Source: Planctomycetota bacterium (GTDB taxonomy: Bacteria; Planctomycetota; UBA1135; JADKAF01). From it: DNA of 64,000 bases. Position numbers and translations under genes: made by a program. This document shows positions 17,304-26,361 of the stretch, one piece after another. The notes beneath the pieces are model-generated. The model was not told the origin of the DNA and did no database searches. It saw only the letters and a program-made list of their open reading frames with translations. The stretch is taken from positions 558,001-622,000 of the forward strand of contig JADKAF010000001.1 of assembly GCA_016719295.1 (NCBI GenBank), given 5' to 3'. The stretch's first letter is position 1, and each line of letters begins with the position of its first letter.

Positions 17304-18488
17304 TCAGCGCCGAAAGCAGGGCAGATACCCGCTCGGAATGCTCAGCACCAAACAGTTCGTCGCCGTCTCGTAGCAGCGCCCGTACACCGAAGGATCGCCG
17401 CTGCCGCGTCGTGGCCAGGCGCCCTTCGCCTCGCCCTGATCCTCCTGCTCCCCGAGCAAACGCGCCGCCGCGCGCGGGAACCAGCGCTTCCAGCGCCCGA
17501 GATCGGGGCTGCGGTAGTAGGCGAGCGCCACGTAGAGGCGCTCGTAGTGGGGGAAGTAAGTCGTGCGCTGCGCGCGCTCGGGGAAGCCCGGCAGGCCCGG
17601 CTGCGCGTCGATCCACTCGAGCGCTTGCTCGAGCTCGTCGCCGTCGTGGAGGCCGAGCTCGATCAGCGTGGCAACGGCGGCGGCGGTGAGCGCCACCGAG
17701 GATTTCTCGTCGTCCCACGAGTACTTGTAGGAGCCGTCGGCCTTGCGACAGCGCTTCACGTACTCGATCGCGCGCTCGATGCCGGCGAGCTCGACGGCGA
17801 AGCCGGCGTCGCGCGCGGAGCGCAGCGCCTGCACGGCGCAGATGGTGATCGAGTTCTCGTGGGCCGGGCCCGCGATGGGGTCGTACCACCAGCCGCCGGT
17901 CGCGGATTGCGCGAGCTGCGTGCGCTGCACGGCGGCGGTGAGCGCCGCGCGTAGACGCGTCGCTTCTGCGGCGTTCTTGTGGAACTGCCCGCAGGCTTCG
18001 GAGAGCGCGAGGGTCGCGAAGCCGTGGCCGTGCATGCGCGAGAGCGAGTCGTCGAGGTCGACGATGTAGCCGGCCTCGGGCGCGCTCGCGTCGCGGCAGC
18101 GCGAGATCAGGTACTCCAGCGCGCGGCGGAGCGCTTCCGAATGCGGCCCGTGGCGCGGGTTCACGCCGTGGGCGAGATAGGCCAGCGCCGCGAGCGCGGT
18201 GACCGCGACGGGCGCGCGCTGCACGGTCTCGCTCGGCCCTCGCGCGCTCGGCGGCAGCGTCGCTTCGATCCGGAACGAGCCGTCGGCGTTCTGCTCGCGC
18301 GAAAGGAACGCGAGCCCCTCCTCCACGGCGGCGCGGAGCTCCTCCGCCGTCGGCTCGAGGGAGACCTTGGGCTGCTGGCTCACGCGCTCCGAAGGGCGCG
18401 GCACCGGCGGCTGCGGCGTCGGCTCCTGCGCGAACGCAGGTGCCGCGAGCGCCGCCAGCAGTCCGAGCAAGCTCTCGCGCGGGCGCAC
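17304..18488 (-). CDS. Secreted alpha-alpha toroid protein (prenyltransferase/squalene-cyclase repeat), paralogue 1
   Basis: 394 residues from the GTG at 18488, which gives a signal peptide (LLGLLAALAAPAFAQ). The body has repeated helix pairs with the prenyltransferase/squalene-oxidase repeat look: EEGLAFLSREQNADGSF, GGWWYDPIAG, RKADGSYKYSWDD. There is no DxDD catalytic motif of true squalene-hopene cyclases, so it is more likely a binding or structural toroid. The C-terminus SGYLPCFRR closely parallels GYLPIFQK of the 25150-26361 protein: these are paralogues. Last gene of the large minus-strand envelope operon, 7 nt after the stop of the preceding small coiled-coil gene. Confidence 0.82.
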   Translation of the reverse strand: MRPRESLLGLLAALAAPAFAQEPTPQPPVPRPSERVSQQPKVSLEPTAEELRAAVEEGLAFLSREQNADGSFRIEATLPPSARGPSETVQRAPVAVTALAALAYLAHGVNPRHGPHSEALRRALEYLISRCRDASAPEAGYIVDLDDSLSRMHGHGFATLALSEACGQFHKNAAEATRLRAALTAAVQRTQLAQSATGGWWYDPIAGPAHENSITICAVQALRSARDAGFAVELAGIERAIEYVKRCRKADGSYKYSWDDEKSSVALTAAAVATLIELGLHDGDELEQALEWIDAQPGLPGFPERAQRTTYFPHYERLYVALAYYRSPDLGRWKRWFPRAAARLLGEQEDQGEAKGAWPRRGSGDPSVYGRCYETATNCLVLSIPSGYLPCFRR

Positions 18489-18495
18489 GCGGATC

Positions 18496-19296
18496 TCAGC
18501 CGTTCCGCCGCTCTCCGCCGACGCCGCGGCTGCGCCAGCGCTCGATCCAGCGGTGGTAGCGATCGGGGATCTGCGTGTCGCGCAGCGGATTGCGGAACAC
18601 CTCGGTCTGCTTGCGTGGGAGCTGGACCTCCCAGTTGCCGCGCGGATCGTCGCGCTGGCCGCCGGCGCGCCGCGCCGGGTCGCGGCCGTCCTGGTTGCGC
18701 CCGGCTTCGTCCGTCTCGCGATCCGTCTCGGGCTGGTTGCCGCCCGGCTCGGGCTTCGGCTGCTGCTGCGACGGCTGAGGCTGCTCACCCTGCTGCGAGC
18801 TGTCGAGCTGCTGCGGGCGATCGCTGCGCTGGTCGCGCTGGCCCTGCTCGCCGGGGTCTTGCGGCTTCTTCGGCTCCGGCTGCCCTTCGTTCTGCTGCGG
18901 CGGCTGCGGCTTCTTCTGCTTGCCCTTGCCGCCACCCTGCTGCTGCGGGGCGTTCTTGATGATCTCGTCGATCTTCTCGATCGTGGAGGCCTGGTTCTTC
19001 TCGGCCTCGCGCAGGAGCTCGTCCATCTTCTTCAGCGCGGTCGAGATCTCCTCGGCCGAGCGCTTCGTCGAGGCTTCGAGCAGCAGGCGATCGACTTCGT
19101 CCAAGTGCTTCTGCACTTCGCCGAAGAGGCGCATCATCTTCTGCTTCGGATCCTCCTCGCCGCCTGGCACGGGGACGGGAACAGGCGGCTGCGGCTCCTG
19201 CGCGCCGGCGTGAGGCGCGAGCAGGAGCAGCGCGAAGAGCGCCGTCGCGAACGGCCGCGCCGCGGCGTGGCCGAAGAAGCTCGTGAGCTGGCTCAT
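18496..19296 (-). CDS. Small secreted Gln/Pro-rich coiled-coil protein
   Basis: 266 residues. Signal peptide (TALFALLLLAPHAGAQE), a coiled-coil of about 70 residues (MMRLFGEVQKHLDEVDRLL, EISTALKKMDELLREAEKN), a long Gln/Pro/Lys/Glu low-complexity linker, and a C-terminal basic/aromatic piece (IPDRYHRWIERWRSRG). The C-terminal motif with DRYHRWIERW-type residues is seen in planctomycete proteins encoded beside the large coiled-coil protein upstream. It is coupled by ATGA to the 1115-residue coiled-coil protein and probably forms a complex with it. No enzymatic motif; function unknown. Confidence 0.72.
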   Translation of the reverse strand: MSQLTSFFGHAAARPFATALFALLLLAPHAGAQEPQPPVPVPVPGGEEDPKQKMMRLFGEVQKHLDEVDRLLLEASTKRSAEEISTALKKMDELLREAEKNQASTIEKIDEIIKNAPQQQGGGKGKQKKPQPPQQNEGQPEPKKPQDPGEQGQRDQRSDRPQQLDSSQQGEQPQPSQQQPKPEPGGNQPETDRETDEAGRNQDGRDPARRAGGQRDDPRGNWEVQLPRKQTEVFRNPLRDTQIPDRYHRWIERWRSRGVGGERRNG

Positions 19297-22200
19297 CGTC
19301 CTTCACCTCCGCCCGCGGGCGCCCCTTCGTCGGGGACACCGAGGCGCTGCTTGAACTCGCGGTAGAGCTGGTTGATGCGGTTGTGCATGTGCCCGGTGCG
19401 CTGGATTTCGCGGAGCTGGAACTCCTCGGGCGGCGCGTCGGTGGGCAGCGCCTCCAGGAACTCGAGCGTGCGCCGCCGCACGTCCTCCTCCAAGCGCTTC
19501 AGGAGCTGCAGCTCGGCCAGGTCGGGCACGAGCTTGTTCTCGCCCTCCTGGTTCTGGTCCTGCTCGTCCTCTGGCTGCTGCTCCTGCTGCTGGCGCTCTT
19601 TCTGCTGGCGCGCGTGCTCTTCCAGCGCGTCGCGGAGCCACTGCAAGCGCTTCAGCACCTCGTCCTGTAGCGCTTGCGTCACGATGCCGGCGTCGGAGCC
19701 GCCGCGCGGGGCCATACGCTCGGAGAGGCGCAGGAGATCGTCCTTCACCGCTTCGGTGTAGAACGCGTAGACGGTGGCCTGCTGCTCCTTCAGCACCTTC
19801 TCGATCTCCAGGAGCTGCTGGGCGATCTCGCCTTCGCGGCGACCTTCCTTCTCGAGCAAGCGCTGCTGGGCTCGGCTGCCGGGGCTGCGCTCGAGCTTCT
19901 CGGCGAGCTCCTTCGTCTTCGCCATCACGTCCTGGTGCTCGGCGATGGCCTTCTCGAGCTCTTCGGCGAGCTCGAGCAGGAGCTCTTCGTTGCGCTGGCT
20001 CAGGTACTCGCGCTTCTTGCGCTCGAGCTCGCGCTTCTGCTCTTCGAGGAGCTTCTCGACTTCCTCTTGCGAGCGCTGCGCGTCGTCGAGCTCCTCTTCG
20101 CCGAGCTCCTGCTGCGCCTTCGCGGCGCGGTTCTCGGCCTGCTCGAGCGGGCGCGTGTCGGGCGCCTCGGTGCGCTCCTCCATCGCGCGAGCGAGGCGCA
20201 GGATCTCGCGCTGCAGGCGCGCTTCCTCCTCGGCGAGCTCGTCGCTGGAGCGACTCTGCTCGGACGACATGCGGCGCTGCTCCTGCAGCGCTTCACGCGC
20301 CTTCCGGATCTCCTCGTTCGCGCGCTGCTGACGCTCGGAAGCGCGGGAGGAATCACCCTGCTCGAGCGCTTGCTGCGCTTCGCGCATCGCTTCTCGCGCT
20401 TCCTCGAGGGCCTGCTCTGCGCCTTGCGCCTGCTCGGGCGCCATCTCGCCGGAGCGCTCCGCGTCGCGCGCGCGCTGCTGCGCTTCGGCGGCCTTGCGCT
20501 CGAGCTCGGCTTGCTGCTGCGCGGGCGACTTGGCGCCCGGCGGCGTCTGCTGGTTGGCGCCCTGCTCCGCGGGCGGCATGGACGGGCTCGGCTCGCTTGG
20601 CTGACTGGATTGGTTCTGCTGGCTCGGCTGGCCCTGCGGATTCGCTTGGCCTTGCTGGTTCGGCTGACTTTGCTGGTTCGGCTGGCCTTGTTGGCCTTCC
20701 TGGTTGGGCTGGCTCGGCTCTCCCGACGGCGCAGCCTCTCCAGGGCGCGAGCTCTCCGACGCGCGGCTCTCCGGCGCGGTGGGAGACGGTGCGGCGCCTT
20801 GCTGCGCGCGCAGCTCCTGCTCGCGCGCCGCGAGCGCGGCGCGGGCCTGCTCGATCGCGCGGAGGGCTTCCGCCGCTCTCTGCTCGGCCGTCTCCTGCGC
20901 TTCGTCGCTCATCGCGCGCGCCGCGTCCTCCAGCTTCTGCTGCGCGCCGTCGAGCGCTTTCGCGCTCTTCTGCAGCGCCTCGGCGCTGGCCTGCGTCGAT
21001 TCCTCGCCGCGACGCGCTTCCGCTTCGCCTTCGAGCTGACGCGCCTGGCGTTCGGCGACGCGCGAGAGCTGGCCCTCGCGCGGCGCGAGCTCGCTCGGCG
21101 TGGGCGTGCTCTCCGCGCTGCGCTGCAGCGCTTCGCGGGCCTCCTCGGCCCGGCGCAGGGCGTTCGCGGCATCGCCTTCCTCGCGCTGCAGCTCGGCGGC
21201 GGCTTCGCGCGAGCGGCGTGCGCTCTCCTCCAGCGCGGTCCGCGCTTCCCGGAGGCTCTCGGGATCGGCGCCGCTCGGCGCGGGCTTCTCCGCATTCGAA
21301 GGCTCGGCCTTCGCCGCAGGCTCGCCTTGCTGCGGGTCCGCGCCCGGAGGCGTCGCGCTGCCTTCGGCGGGCGCGCTCGGGCGCTCGGCATCGGCGCGTC
21401 GCGCGCTCGCGAGGCGCTTCTCGAGCGCCTCCGCATTCTGCTCCAGGGCCTGTGCGGCTTCGCGCGCGGCGCGCTCGGCGGCGCTGCGCAGAGCTTCGGC
21501 GGCCTCGGTGGCCTGGCGCGCTTCCGCGGCGCTGGCTTCCTTCGTCGTCGCGGTCTCGCTCTGCGCAGCCTGCGCTTCGGCCAGCTCGCGCGCAGCGGCC
21601 TCGAGCTCGGCCGCGAGAGGGCTCTCCTCCTTCGCGGCGGCGTCGGCCAGATCCTTCTTCACGCTCTCCAACGCGCGCTGCGCCGACGCCGTCTCCTCCG
21701 CCCGCGCCGCGCGCTGCTCGGCGGCCTGCGCGGAGGCGAGCTCGCCGCTCTCCTGCGCGCGCCGATCGGCTTCCGCGCGCTGCGCGTTGTCGGCGGCGCG
21801 CTTCGCGAGCTGCTGTAGACGGCGCGCACTCTCGGCCTGCTCCCACGCGCGCTCGGCGTTCGCCTCGAGCTCTTGCAGCGAGCTCCCGAGCTCGCGCTCG
21901 CGGCGCGCGGCGGCGAGCTCCTGCACGATCTCGCGCTGGGCGTTGGCGAGCGCGTCGAGATCGCGCAGGCGATCGCGCAGCAGCGCTTGCTCGGGCGTGA
22001 GCGAGGCCTCGGCCTTGCGGCGCAGCTCCGCCTGCTCGCGCTGCAAGCGCTCGAGCTCCGCGGCGAGCTCCTTCTCGGCGTCGCTGCGGGAGGCGTTCTC
22101 CAGCTGCTGCGTCTTCTCGCGCAGCGCGCGCTGCTCCTGGAGGAGCTCGTCGACGGCCTTCAGATCGGCCTCGGTCTGCTGGATCTTCTCGTCGAGCTTC

Positions 22201-22640
22201 TCGTCCTCGGCCTCACGCCCTTCGAGGAGGCGCAGGATCTCGCGCATCTCGCCGACGATGGCCTCGTGCTCGCGACGAAGGAAGCCCGCTTGCTCGCCCT
22301 TCAGGAAGATCTCGGCCTGCGCGAGACGAGCCTCCAGCGCGAGCGGCGTCGTGCCCTCGCCCACGGCCTGCGGGGAGCGCGCGCGCTGCAGCGCGGTCTT
22401 CACGTGCGCGGCCTTCTGCGGGAAGTCGGCTTCGAGCTTCGGCAGGATGCCGTCCAGGCGCGAGAGCAGGCCCAGCACTTCCTCGCGGAGCTGCAGGTGT
22501 TCCTGGCGGAGGCGCCGCCAATCGACTTCGATCGCCGCCGGGGGCTCTTGCGCGGCCGCGCTCGGCGCGAGCGCCGCGAGCGCGAGGCCCGCGAGCGCGC
22601 GCATCAGGATCGAAGACACCTGGTGGTGGAGCGGTTCCAT
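19293..22640 (-). CDS. Giant secreted coiled-coil protein (Ala/Glu/Gln-rich)
   Basis: 1115 residues. The ATG at 22640 has a good ribosome site (GGAGAAGG) and begins a signal peptide (RALAGLALAALAPSAAAQE). Almost the whole protein is predicted alpha-helical coiled coil with heptads of Ala, Leu, Glu, Arg and Gln, interrupted near residues 630-685 by a Gln/Asn/Pro-rich repeat tract. The C-terminal 150 residues are less repetitive (LYREFKQRLGVPDEG). Such proteins are encoded directly after DUF4175 genes in planctomycetes, as here. It probably acts as a long periplasmic filament or spacer linking envelope components. Low-complexity composition means similarity searches will be misleading. Confidence 0.78.
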   Translation of the reverse strand: MEPLHHQVSSILMRALAGLALAALAPSAAAQEPPAAIEVDWRRLRQEHLQLREEVLGLLSRLDGILPKLEADFPQKAAHVKTALQRARSPQAVGEGTTPLALEARLAQAEIFLKGEQAGFLRREHEAIVGEMREILRLLEGREAEDEKLDEKIQQTEADLKAVDELLQEQRALREKTQQLENASRSDAEKELAAELERLQREQAELRRKAEASLTPEQALLRDRLRDLDALANAQREIVQELAAARRERELGSSLQELEANAERAWEQAESARRLQQLAKRAADNAQRAEADRRAQESGELASAQAAEQRAARAEETASAQRALESVKKDLADAAAKEESPLAAELEAAARELAEAQAAQSETATTKEASAAEARQATEAAEALRSAAERAAREAAQALEQNAEALEKRLASARRADAERPSAPAEGSATPPGADPQQGEPAAKAEPSNAEKPAPSGADPESLREARTALEESARRSREAAAELQREEGDAANALRRAEEAREALQRSAESTPTPSELAPREGQLSRVAERQARQLEGEAEARRGEESTQASAEALQKSAKALDGAQQKLEDAARAMSDEAQETAEQRAAEALRAIEQARAALAAREQELRAQQGAAPSPTAPESRASESSRPGEAAPSGEPSQPNQEGQQGQPNQQSQPNQQGQANPQGQPSQQNQSSQPSEPSPSMPPAEQGANQQTPPGAKSPAQQQAELERKAAEAQQRARDAERSGEMAPEQAQGAEQALEEAREAMREAQQALEQGDSSRASERQQRANEEIRKAREALQEQRRMSSEQSRSSDELAEEEARLQREILRLARAMEERTEAPDTRPLEQAENRAAKAQQELGEEELDDAQRSQEEVEKLLEEQKRELERKKREYLSQRNEELLLELAEELEKAIAEHQDVMAKTKELAEKLERSPGSRAQQRLLEKEGRREGEIAQQLLEIEKVLKEQQATVYAFYTEAVKDDLLRLSERMAPRGGSDAGIVTQALQDEVLKRLQWLRDALEEHARQQKERQQQEQQPEDEQDQNQEGENKLVPDLAELQLLKRLEEDVRRRTLEFLEALPTDAPPEEFQLREIQRTGHMHNRINQLYREFKQRLGVPDEGAPAGGGEGR
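20590..20740. repeat. In-gene imperfect tandem repeat coding for QPNQQGQ-type units
   Basis: About 150 nt of imperfect 15- to 18-nt direct repeats built on the unit ttgctggttcggctg. On the coding (minus) strand it encodes a Gln/Asn/Gly/Pro-rich tract of units like QPNQQGQ and QPNQQSQ within the giant coiled-coil protein. Length variation by slippage is likely here. Confidence 0.75.
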
Positions 22641-22678
22641 GTCCTTCTCCGGAGGTGGTGCGGCGGAGGCCGCGCCCA

Positions 22679-25117
22679 CTACTTGTCGCTATCGCCGAAC
22701 GCCCGACGGAAACGCAGGAAGTTGTCCAGGGTGCGTTTGAAGTCGAGCAGGATGCTCTCGAAAGAGTCCCAGCGATGCAGGCCTGCGCAGATGCGCGCGG
22801 CCGTCTCGCAGACTCTACGCTGGGCGGCGAGCAGCCGCTCGAGAGCAGGGAGGACCGCCTCGGGTTGCTCGACCTCGGCCAACGCGCGCGCGGCCTCCTG
22901 CGCGCCGGGGAGCTCGCGGAGGGCCAGGCTCGCGAAGTCGCGTCCGATCTCCAGGAGAGCGACGACCGGCGGGCGCTCGCTCACGGTGCGCGGATCCCGG
23001 CTCAGCGCGTCGAGGAGCTTGAGCTCGAGTCCGGCCTCGAGCGCGGCCTCGGCGCTCTCCGGCGCTTCGACGAGGGCACGCAGCGCGCGCTGCAGCGCAT
23101 CGGTCTCGCGCATCTCGGCTCGCGCCGCAGCGGCGGAGGTGTCCTCGCGCTCGTCGAGCCCGATGCCGACGCGATTCAGCACGACGGTCTGCGCGAGCCC
23201 CGAGAAGCGCTCGGCGAGGCGGCGCGCTTCGGCGAACGCTTCCGCGCGATCGAAGCGCGTGTCCTCCTTGGTCCACGCGCCCGGAGTCACCGCGTCGCCG
23301 AAGGCCGCGCGCGTCTCCTCGAGCAGCGCAAGGAAGCGCTGCTCTCCGCTGCGCAGCTGCTCGGCCTCGGCGCGGATCTCCTCGAGCGAGGTCGAGAGGC
23401 GCTGCAGGAGCTCGCGTTCGTCGACGACGACCAGGGTGACCGAGGCGGAATCCACGCGCGGCGCTTCGGGACGTCGATCCGTCGCGCTCGCGAGCAGCGC
23501 GACCGCCGAGCCCGGCTGCGTCGGTACGCCGGCCCCCGCGAGCTCGGAGAGCTCGACGGCGACGACGGCGCGATAGCTCGTGCGCTGGCGCTGGCCGCGA
23601 CGCTCGAGGAACTCGCGCTCGTCGAACGCGCGCGTCGCTTCGAGGACCTCGCGCTCCAGAGCGCGCGCCGCGGCGCTCGCCTCGCGGGCACCGAGCTGAT
23701 CCTCGCGCGCGGTCCAGGTGGCGCGCGCCACGTCGTGGTCGTCGCTCCATTCCGCGACGGCGAGCAGGAGCGCTTGCGGCGAGACCGAGCGGAGAGGGGA
23801 GCCGATGACGCGCACCGCAGCGGAGGGTAGCTCGTCGACCTGCGGCGTGATGACGTACACGTTGGGGCGCTCGGGGCGGCGTCCCTTCTTGTCCTCGAGG
23901 AAGAGGCGCAGCTGGAGCGGGCTCTCGCCCGCGATGGGCAGGTCCGCGAGGCGGAACGCCTGCAGACCGGGCGACGCTTGGAAGCCGAGTCCCTCCGGGG
24001 CCGCGGGAAGCTCCTTCAAGCGCTCGAGCTCGCGCTCGCCCCAGCTCGGATCGGGCTGCGGATCGAGGCTCGCGATCGCGCGCGAGGTCTCGCCTTCGAC
24101 GAGCAGCACGAGCTCGGCGCGCGAGCCCGAGAGCGCGCTCACGTTGCCGTGGGGGAGAGCCTTCGCCGCGGCGCGTGCGAGCGGCGCGGGCAGATAGCTC
24201 GGAGGCTCGACGCGCGACCAGAGCGTGCGGACCACGGGCGCGGGATAGGTGGTGACGCGCACGAGCGGCTCGCGGTCCACGTCGTCGCCGGACTCGACCC
24301 AGAACTCGAAGCCTTCGGCGATATCGCGGTAGGTGTGCACGAAGTGCGCGCTGCTCTGCTCGTCCTGGCTCTGTCGCGAGACCTTGTCCAGGCGCGCGCC
24401 ACCCGTGACGAAGCGCGCCTCCGCGGGCACGTCGCCGATCGCGCGCACCTCGACGCGGAGCGAGCTCGTGCGCGGCAGCTCGAGCTCGACCTCACCGCGC
24501 AGCACCGTCTCGAGCAGCACCTCGCCTTGGCGATCCTTCAGCACCAGCGCGAGCTCGGTGCGCCGCGGCCAAGGCGCATCCTGCGCGAGCAAGCGCCGCG
24601 CGAAGATCCCCGCCAGCTCGCCTTGCGACCACGCACCGAGCGCCAGGAGCGCGAGCGCGCCGAGGCCGAGGCCGCTCGCGTAGAGCGCGGGCTTCGGGCG
24701 CAGCGCGCGCGCGATGCCGATCTTGGCGAGGAGCCCTTCCGCTTCGCGCTGCACTTGCGCGAGCAGGCTGGGATGCGCGCTCTTCGCGATCGCCGGATCC
24801 TGTGCCGCCTGCAGCGCGGTGATGAAGCGCTCGCGGAGCTCGGGATGCGAGCGCTCGATCAGCACCGCGAGATCGTCGTCGGTGAGCGGCGTCGCGGCGG
24901 GCGCCAGCACCCAGCGCCAGAGCAGGTAGACCGCCAGCGGACCGAACAGGAAGATCTGCAGCAAGCGCACGCCGCGCGGATAGTCGAGCATCCGGTCGCC
25001 GACGTAGATCACCGCGAGCAGCCCCGCGGCGAACGCGAGGAACCAGCCGAGTCCGTGCAGCAGGTAGAGCGCGCGGATCGACAGGCGCAGTCGGCCGAGG
25101 AGGAGCGTGGGTTTCAT
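22679..25117 (-). CDS. DUF4175-family membrane protein
   Basis: 812 residues from the ATG at 25117; stop TAG. Three membrane helices near the N-terminus (LLHGLGWFLAFAAGLLAVIYV; IFLFGPLAVYLLWRWVL; ASGLGLGALALLALGAW) surround a DDLAVLIERSHPELRERF segment that is the DUF4175 signature. A large periplasmic region follows, with beta-rich domains (residues 190-500) and a helical C-terminal third. Function is not established; in proteobacteria DUF4175 proteins are found near MoxR-type clusters. It lies directly between a toroid protein and the giant coiled-coil protein, spaced by about 30-40 nt, and presumably anchors that assembly in the inner membrane. Confidence 0.8.
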   Translation of the reverse strand: MKPTLLLGRLRLSIRALYLLHGLGWFLAFAAGLLAVIYVGDRMLDYPRGVRLLQIFLFGPLAVYLLWRWVLAPAATPLTDDDLAVLIERSHPELRERFITALQAAQDPAIAKSAHPSLLAQVQREAEGLLAKIGIARALRPKPALYASGLGLGALALLALGAWSQGELAGIFARRLLAQDAPWPRRTELALVLKDRQGEVLLETVLRGEVELELPRTSSLRVEVRAIGDVPAEARFVTGGARLDKVSRQSQDEQSSAHFVHTYRDIAEGFEFWVESGDDVDREPLVRVTTYPAPVVRTLWSRVEPPSYLPAPLARAAAKALPHGNVSALSGSRAELVLLVEGETSRAIASLDPQPDPSWGERELERLKELPAAPEGLGFQASPGLQAFRLADLPIAGESPLQLRLFLEDKKGRRPERPNVYVITPQVDELPSAAVRVIGSPLRSVSPQALLLAVAEWSDDHDVARATWTAREDQLGAREASAAARALEREVLEATRAFDEREFLERRGQRQRTSYRAVVAVELSELAGAGVPTQPGSAVALLASATDRRPEAPRVDSASVTLVVVDERELLQRLSTSLEEIRAEAEQLRSGEQRFLALLEETRAAFGDAVTPGAWTKEDTRFDRAEAFAEARRLAERFSGLAQTVVLNRVGIGLDEREDTSAAAARAEMRETDALQRALRALVEAPESAEAALEAGLELKLLDALSRDPRTVSERPPVVALLEIGRDFASLALRELPGAQEAARALAEVEQPEAVLPALERLLAAQRRVCETAARICAGLHRWDSFESILLDFKRTLDNFLRFRRAFGDSDK

Positions 25118-25149
25118 CGAGCCGTGGGTTGGTTCGAGTGCCGCGCGGG

Positions 25150-26361
25150 CTACTTCTGGAAGATCGGCAGGTAGCCGAAGGGGATCTCGAGGATCAGCGT
25201 GCCCACCGCTGTGGAGAAGCAGGGGCCCGGCCCGACGTTGTTCGGCCAAGAGCCGTCGGAGGCGCTCTGCATGTCGAGCAGCGCGCGACGCGTGTGCTCG
25301 AAGTACTCCTCCCACTCCGCGCCGCCGTACACGTACATGGCCTGCACCGCGTAGTAGTGGCCGTAGTAGAAGAAGTAGTGGCCCTTCCGCAGGCCGCCGA
25401 CGGAGATGCCCTGCTGCGCCGTGAACGACTTGTGGTTCTCGGAGAGGTAGCCGATGCCGGCCTCGATCAGCGGGTCGTGGTGATCGTAGACGCCGGCGCC
25501 GTAGAGCGTGGTCACGCCGGCCGCCGTGAGCGGGAACGAGACGCGCGAGCTCGGCTGGAGCTGATAGCGGAAGCCCCCGCGGGTGCTGCCGCGGCCGCCC
25601 ATGCCCCAGCTCATGCGCTCGTCGCCGCGCACGGCGCTCAGGCTCACGTAGTGCTTCGCCTTCTCGATCTTCGCCTGCGGCACCGCGATCCCCGCGTTGC
25701 TCGCGGCGCGCAGCGCCATGATCTGGCACACCGTGATCGACATGTCCGAGTCGGGCGCGAGCGGGTGATAGCGCCAGCCGCCTTCGTCGTTCTGCGTGCT
25801 GTAGGTGAAGCGGACCGCCTTCTCGAGCGCCGCGCGCAGCCGATCGCGCAGCTCCTCGCCGCCTTGCGCGTGCATCCCGTACACCTCGGCGAGGAACAGC
25901 GTCGCGAAGGCGTGCGAGTACATGCGGCTCTTGTGGGCGGTGATGAAGCCGTCCTCCTCCTCCGCGCTCTCGCCGCTCGCGACCTGCTGCAGCATCCACT
26001 CGAGGCCGCGCAGCACGAGCTCTCCGTATTCGCCGCGACCCGGGACGTGTCCGCCCGCGAGGAAGGCCATCAGCGCGAGCGCGGTGACGCCCACGTGCGG
26101 CTTGTTCACCGCGACGATGTTGTAGCTGTTGTTCAGCTTGTAGCCGACGTCGGAGAGCCAAGCACCCGTGGCCGGATCCTGGTGCTGCGCGAGGTAGCGC
26201 AGCCCGCGCTCCACCGCCTTCACCTGCTCGGGGATGATGGCCTCGAAGCCGAGGCGCCGCTCCTGAGCCGCGAGCTCCGGAGAGGCGAGGGCCAGCGCGA
26301 GGGCGAGCGCGGGACCGAGGAAGCGAGGCCTGCGGCCCGAGGGATGGGGGGCGTGATTCAT
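25150..26361 (-). CDS. Secreted alpha-alpha toroid protein (prenyltransferase/squalene-cyclase repeat), paralogue 2
   Basis: 403 residues, ATG at 26361. Signal peptide (FLGPALALALALASPELAAQE), then repeated helix pairs with GGWRYHPLAPDSDMSITVCQ and RGLRYLAQHQDPATGAW, the pattern of squalene-cyclase/prenyltransferase repeat proteins. The DSDMS sequence sits where active cyclases carry DxDD but is not a true match. Ends GYLPIFQK, like the paralogue at 17304-18488; AHENSITICAVQAL there aligns with DSDMSITVCQIMAL here. Coupled by ATGA to the propeller gene upstream. Likely a non-catalytic periplasmic binding protein within the cluster. Confidence 0.82.
   Translation of the reverse strand: MNHAPHPSGRRPRFLGPALALALALASPELAAQERRLGFEAIIPEQVKAVERGLRYLAQHQDPATGAWLSDVGYKLNNSYNIVAVNKPHVGVTALALMAFLAGGHVPGRGEYGELVLRGLEWMLQQVASGESAEEEDGFITAHKSRMYSHAFATLFLAEVYGMHAQGGEELRDRLRAALEKAVRFTYSTQNDEGGWRYHPLAPDSDMSITVCQIMALRAASNAGIAVPQAKIEKAKHYVSLSAVRGDERMSWGMGGRGSTRGGFRYQLQPSSRVSFPLTAAGVTTLYGAGVYDHHDPLIEAGIGYLSENHKSFTAQQGISVGGLRKGHYFFYYGHYYAVQAMYVYGGAEWEEYFEHTRRALLDMQSASDGSWPNNVGPGPCFSTAVGTLILEIPFGYLPIFQK

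Noticed and set aside
20590..20740. CRISPR-like direct repeats
   Set aside because: The repeats are imperfect, have no unique spacers of constant length, and lie inside a coding frame. No CRISPR array was found anywhere in the window.
25150..26361. Squalene-hopene cyclase (hopanoid synthesis)
   Set aside because: The toroid repeats are there, but it has a signal peptide, is too short (about 400 versus 630 or more residues) and lacks the DxDD catalytic motif; the same goes for 17304-18488.
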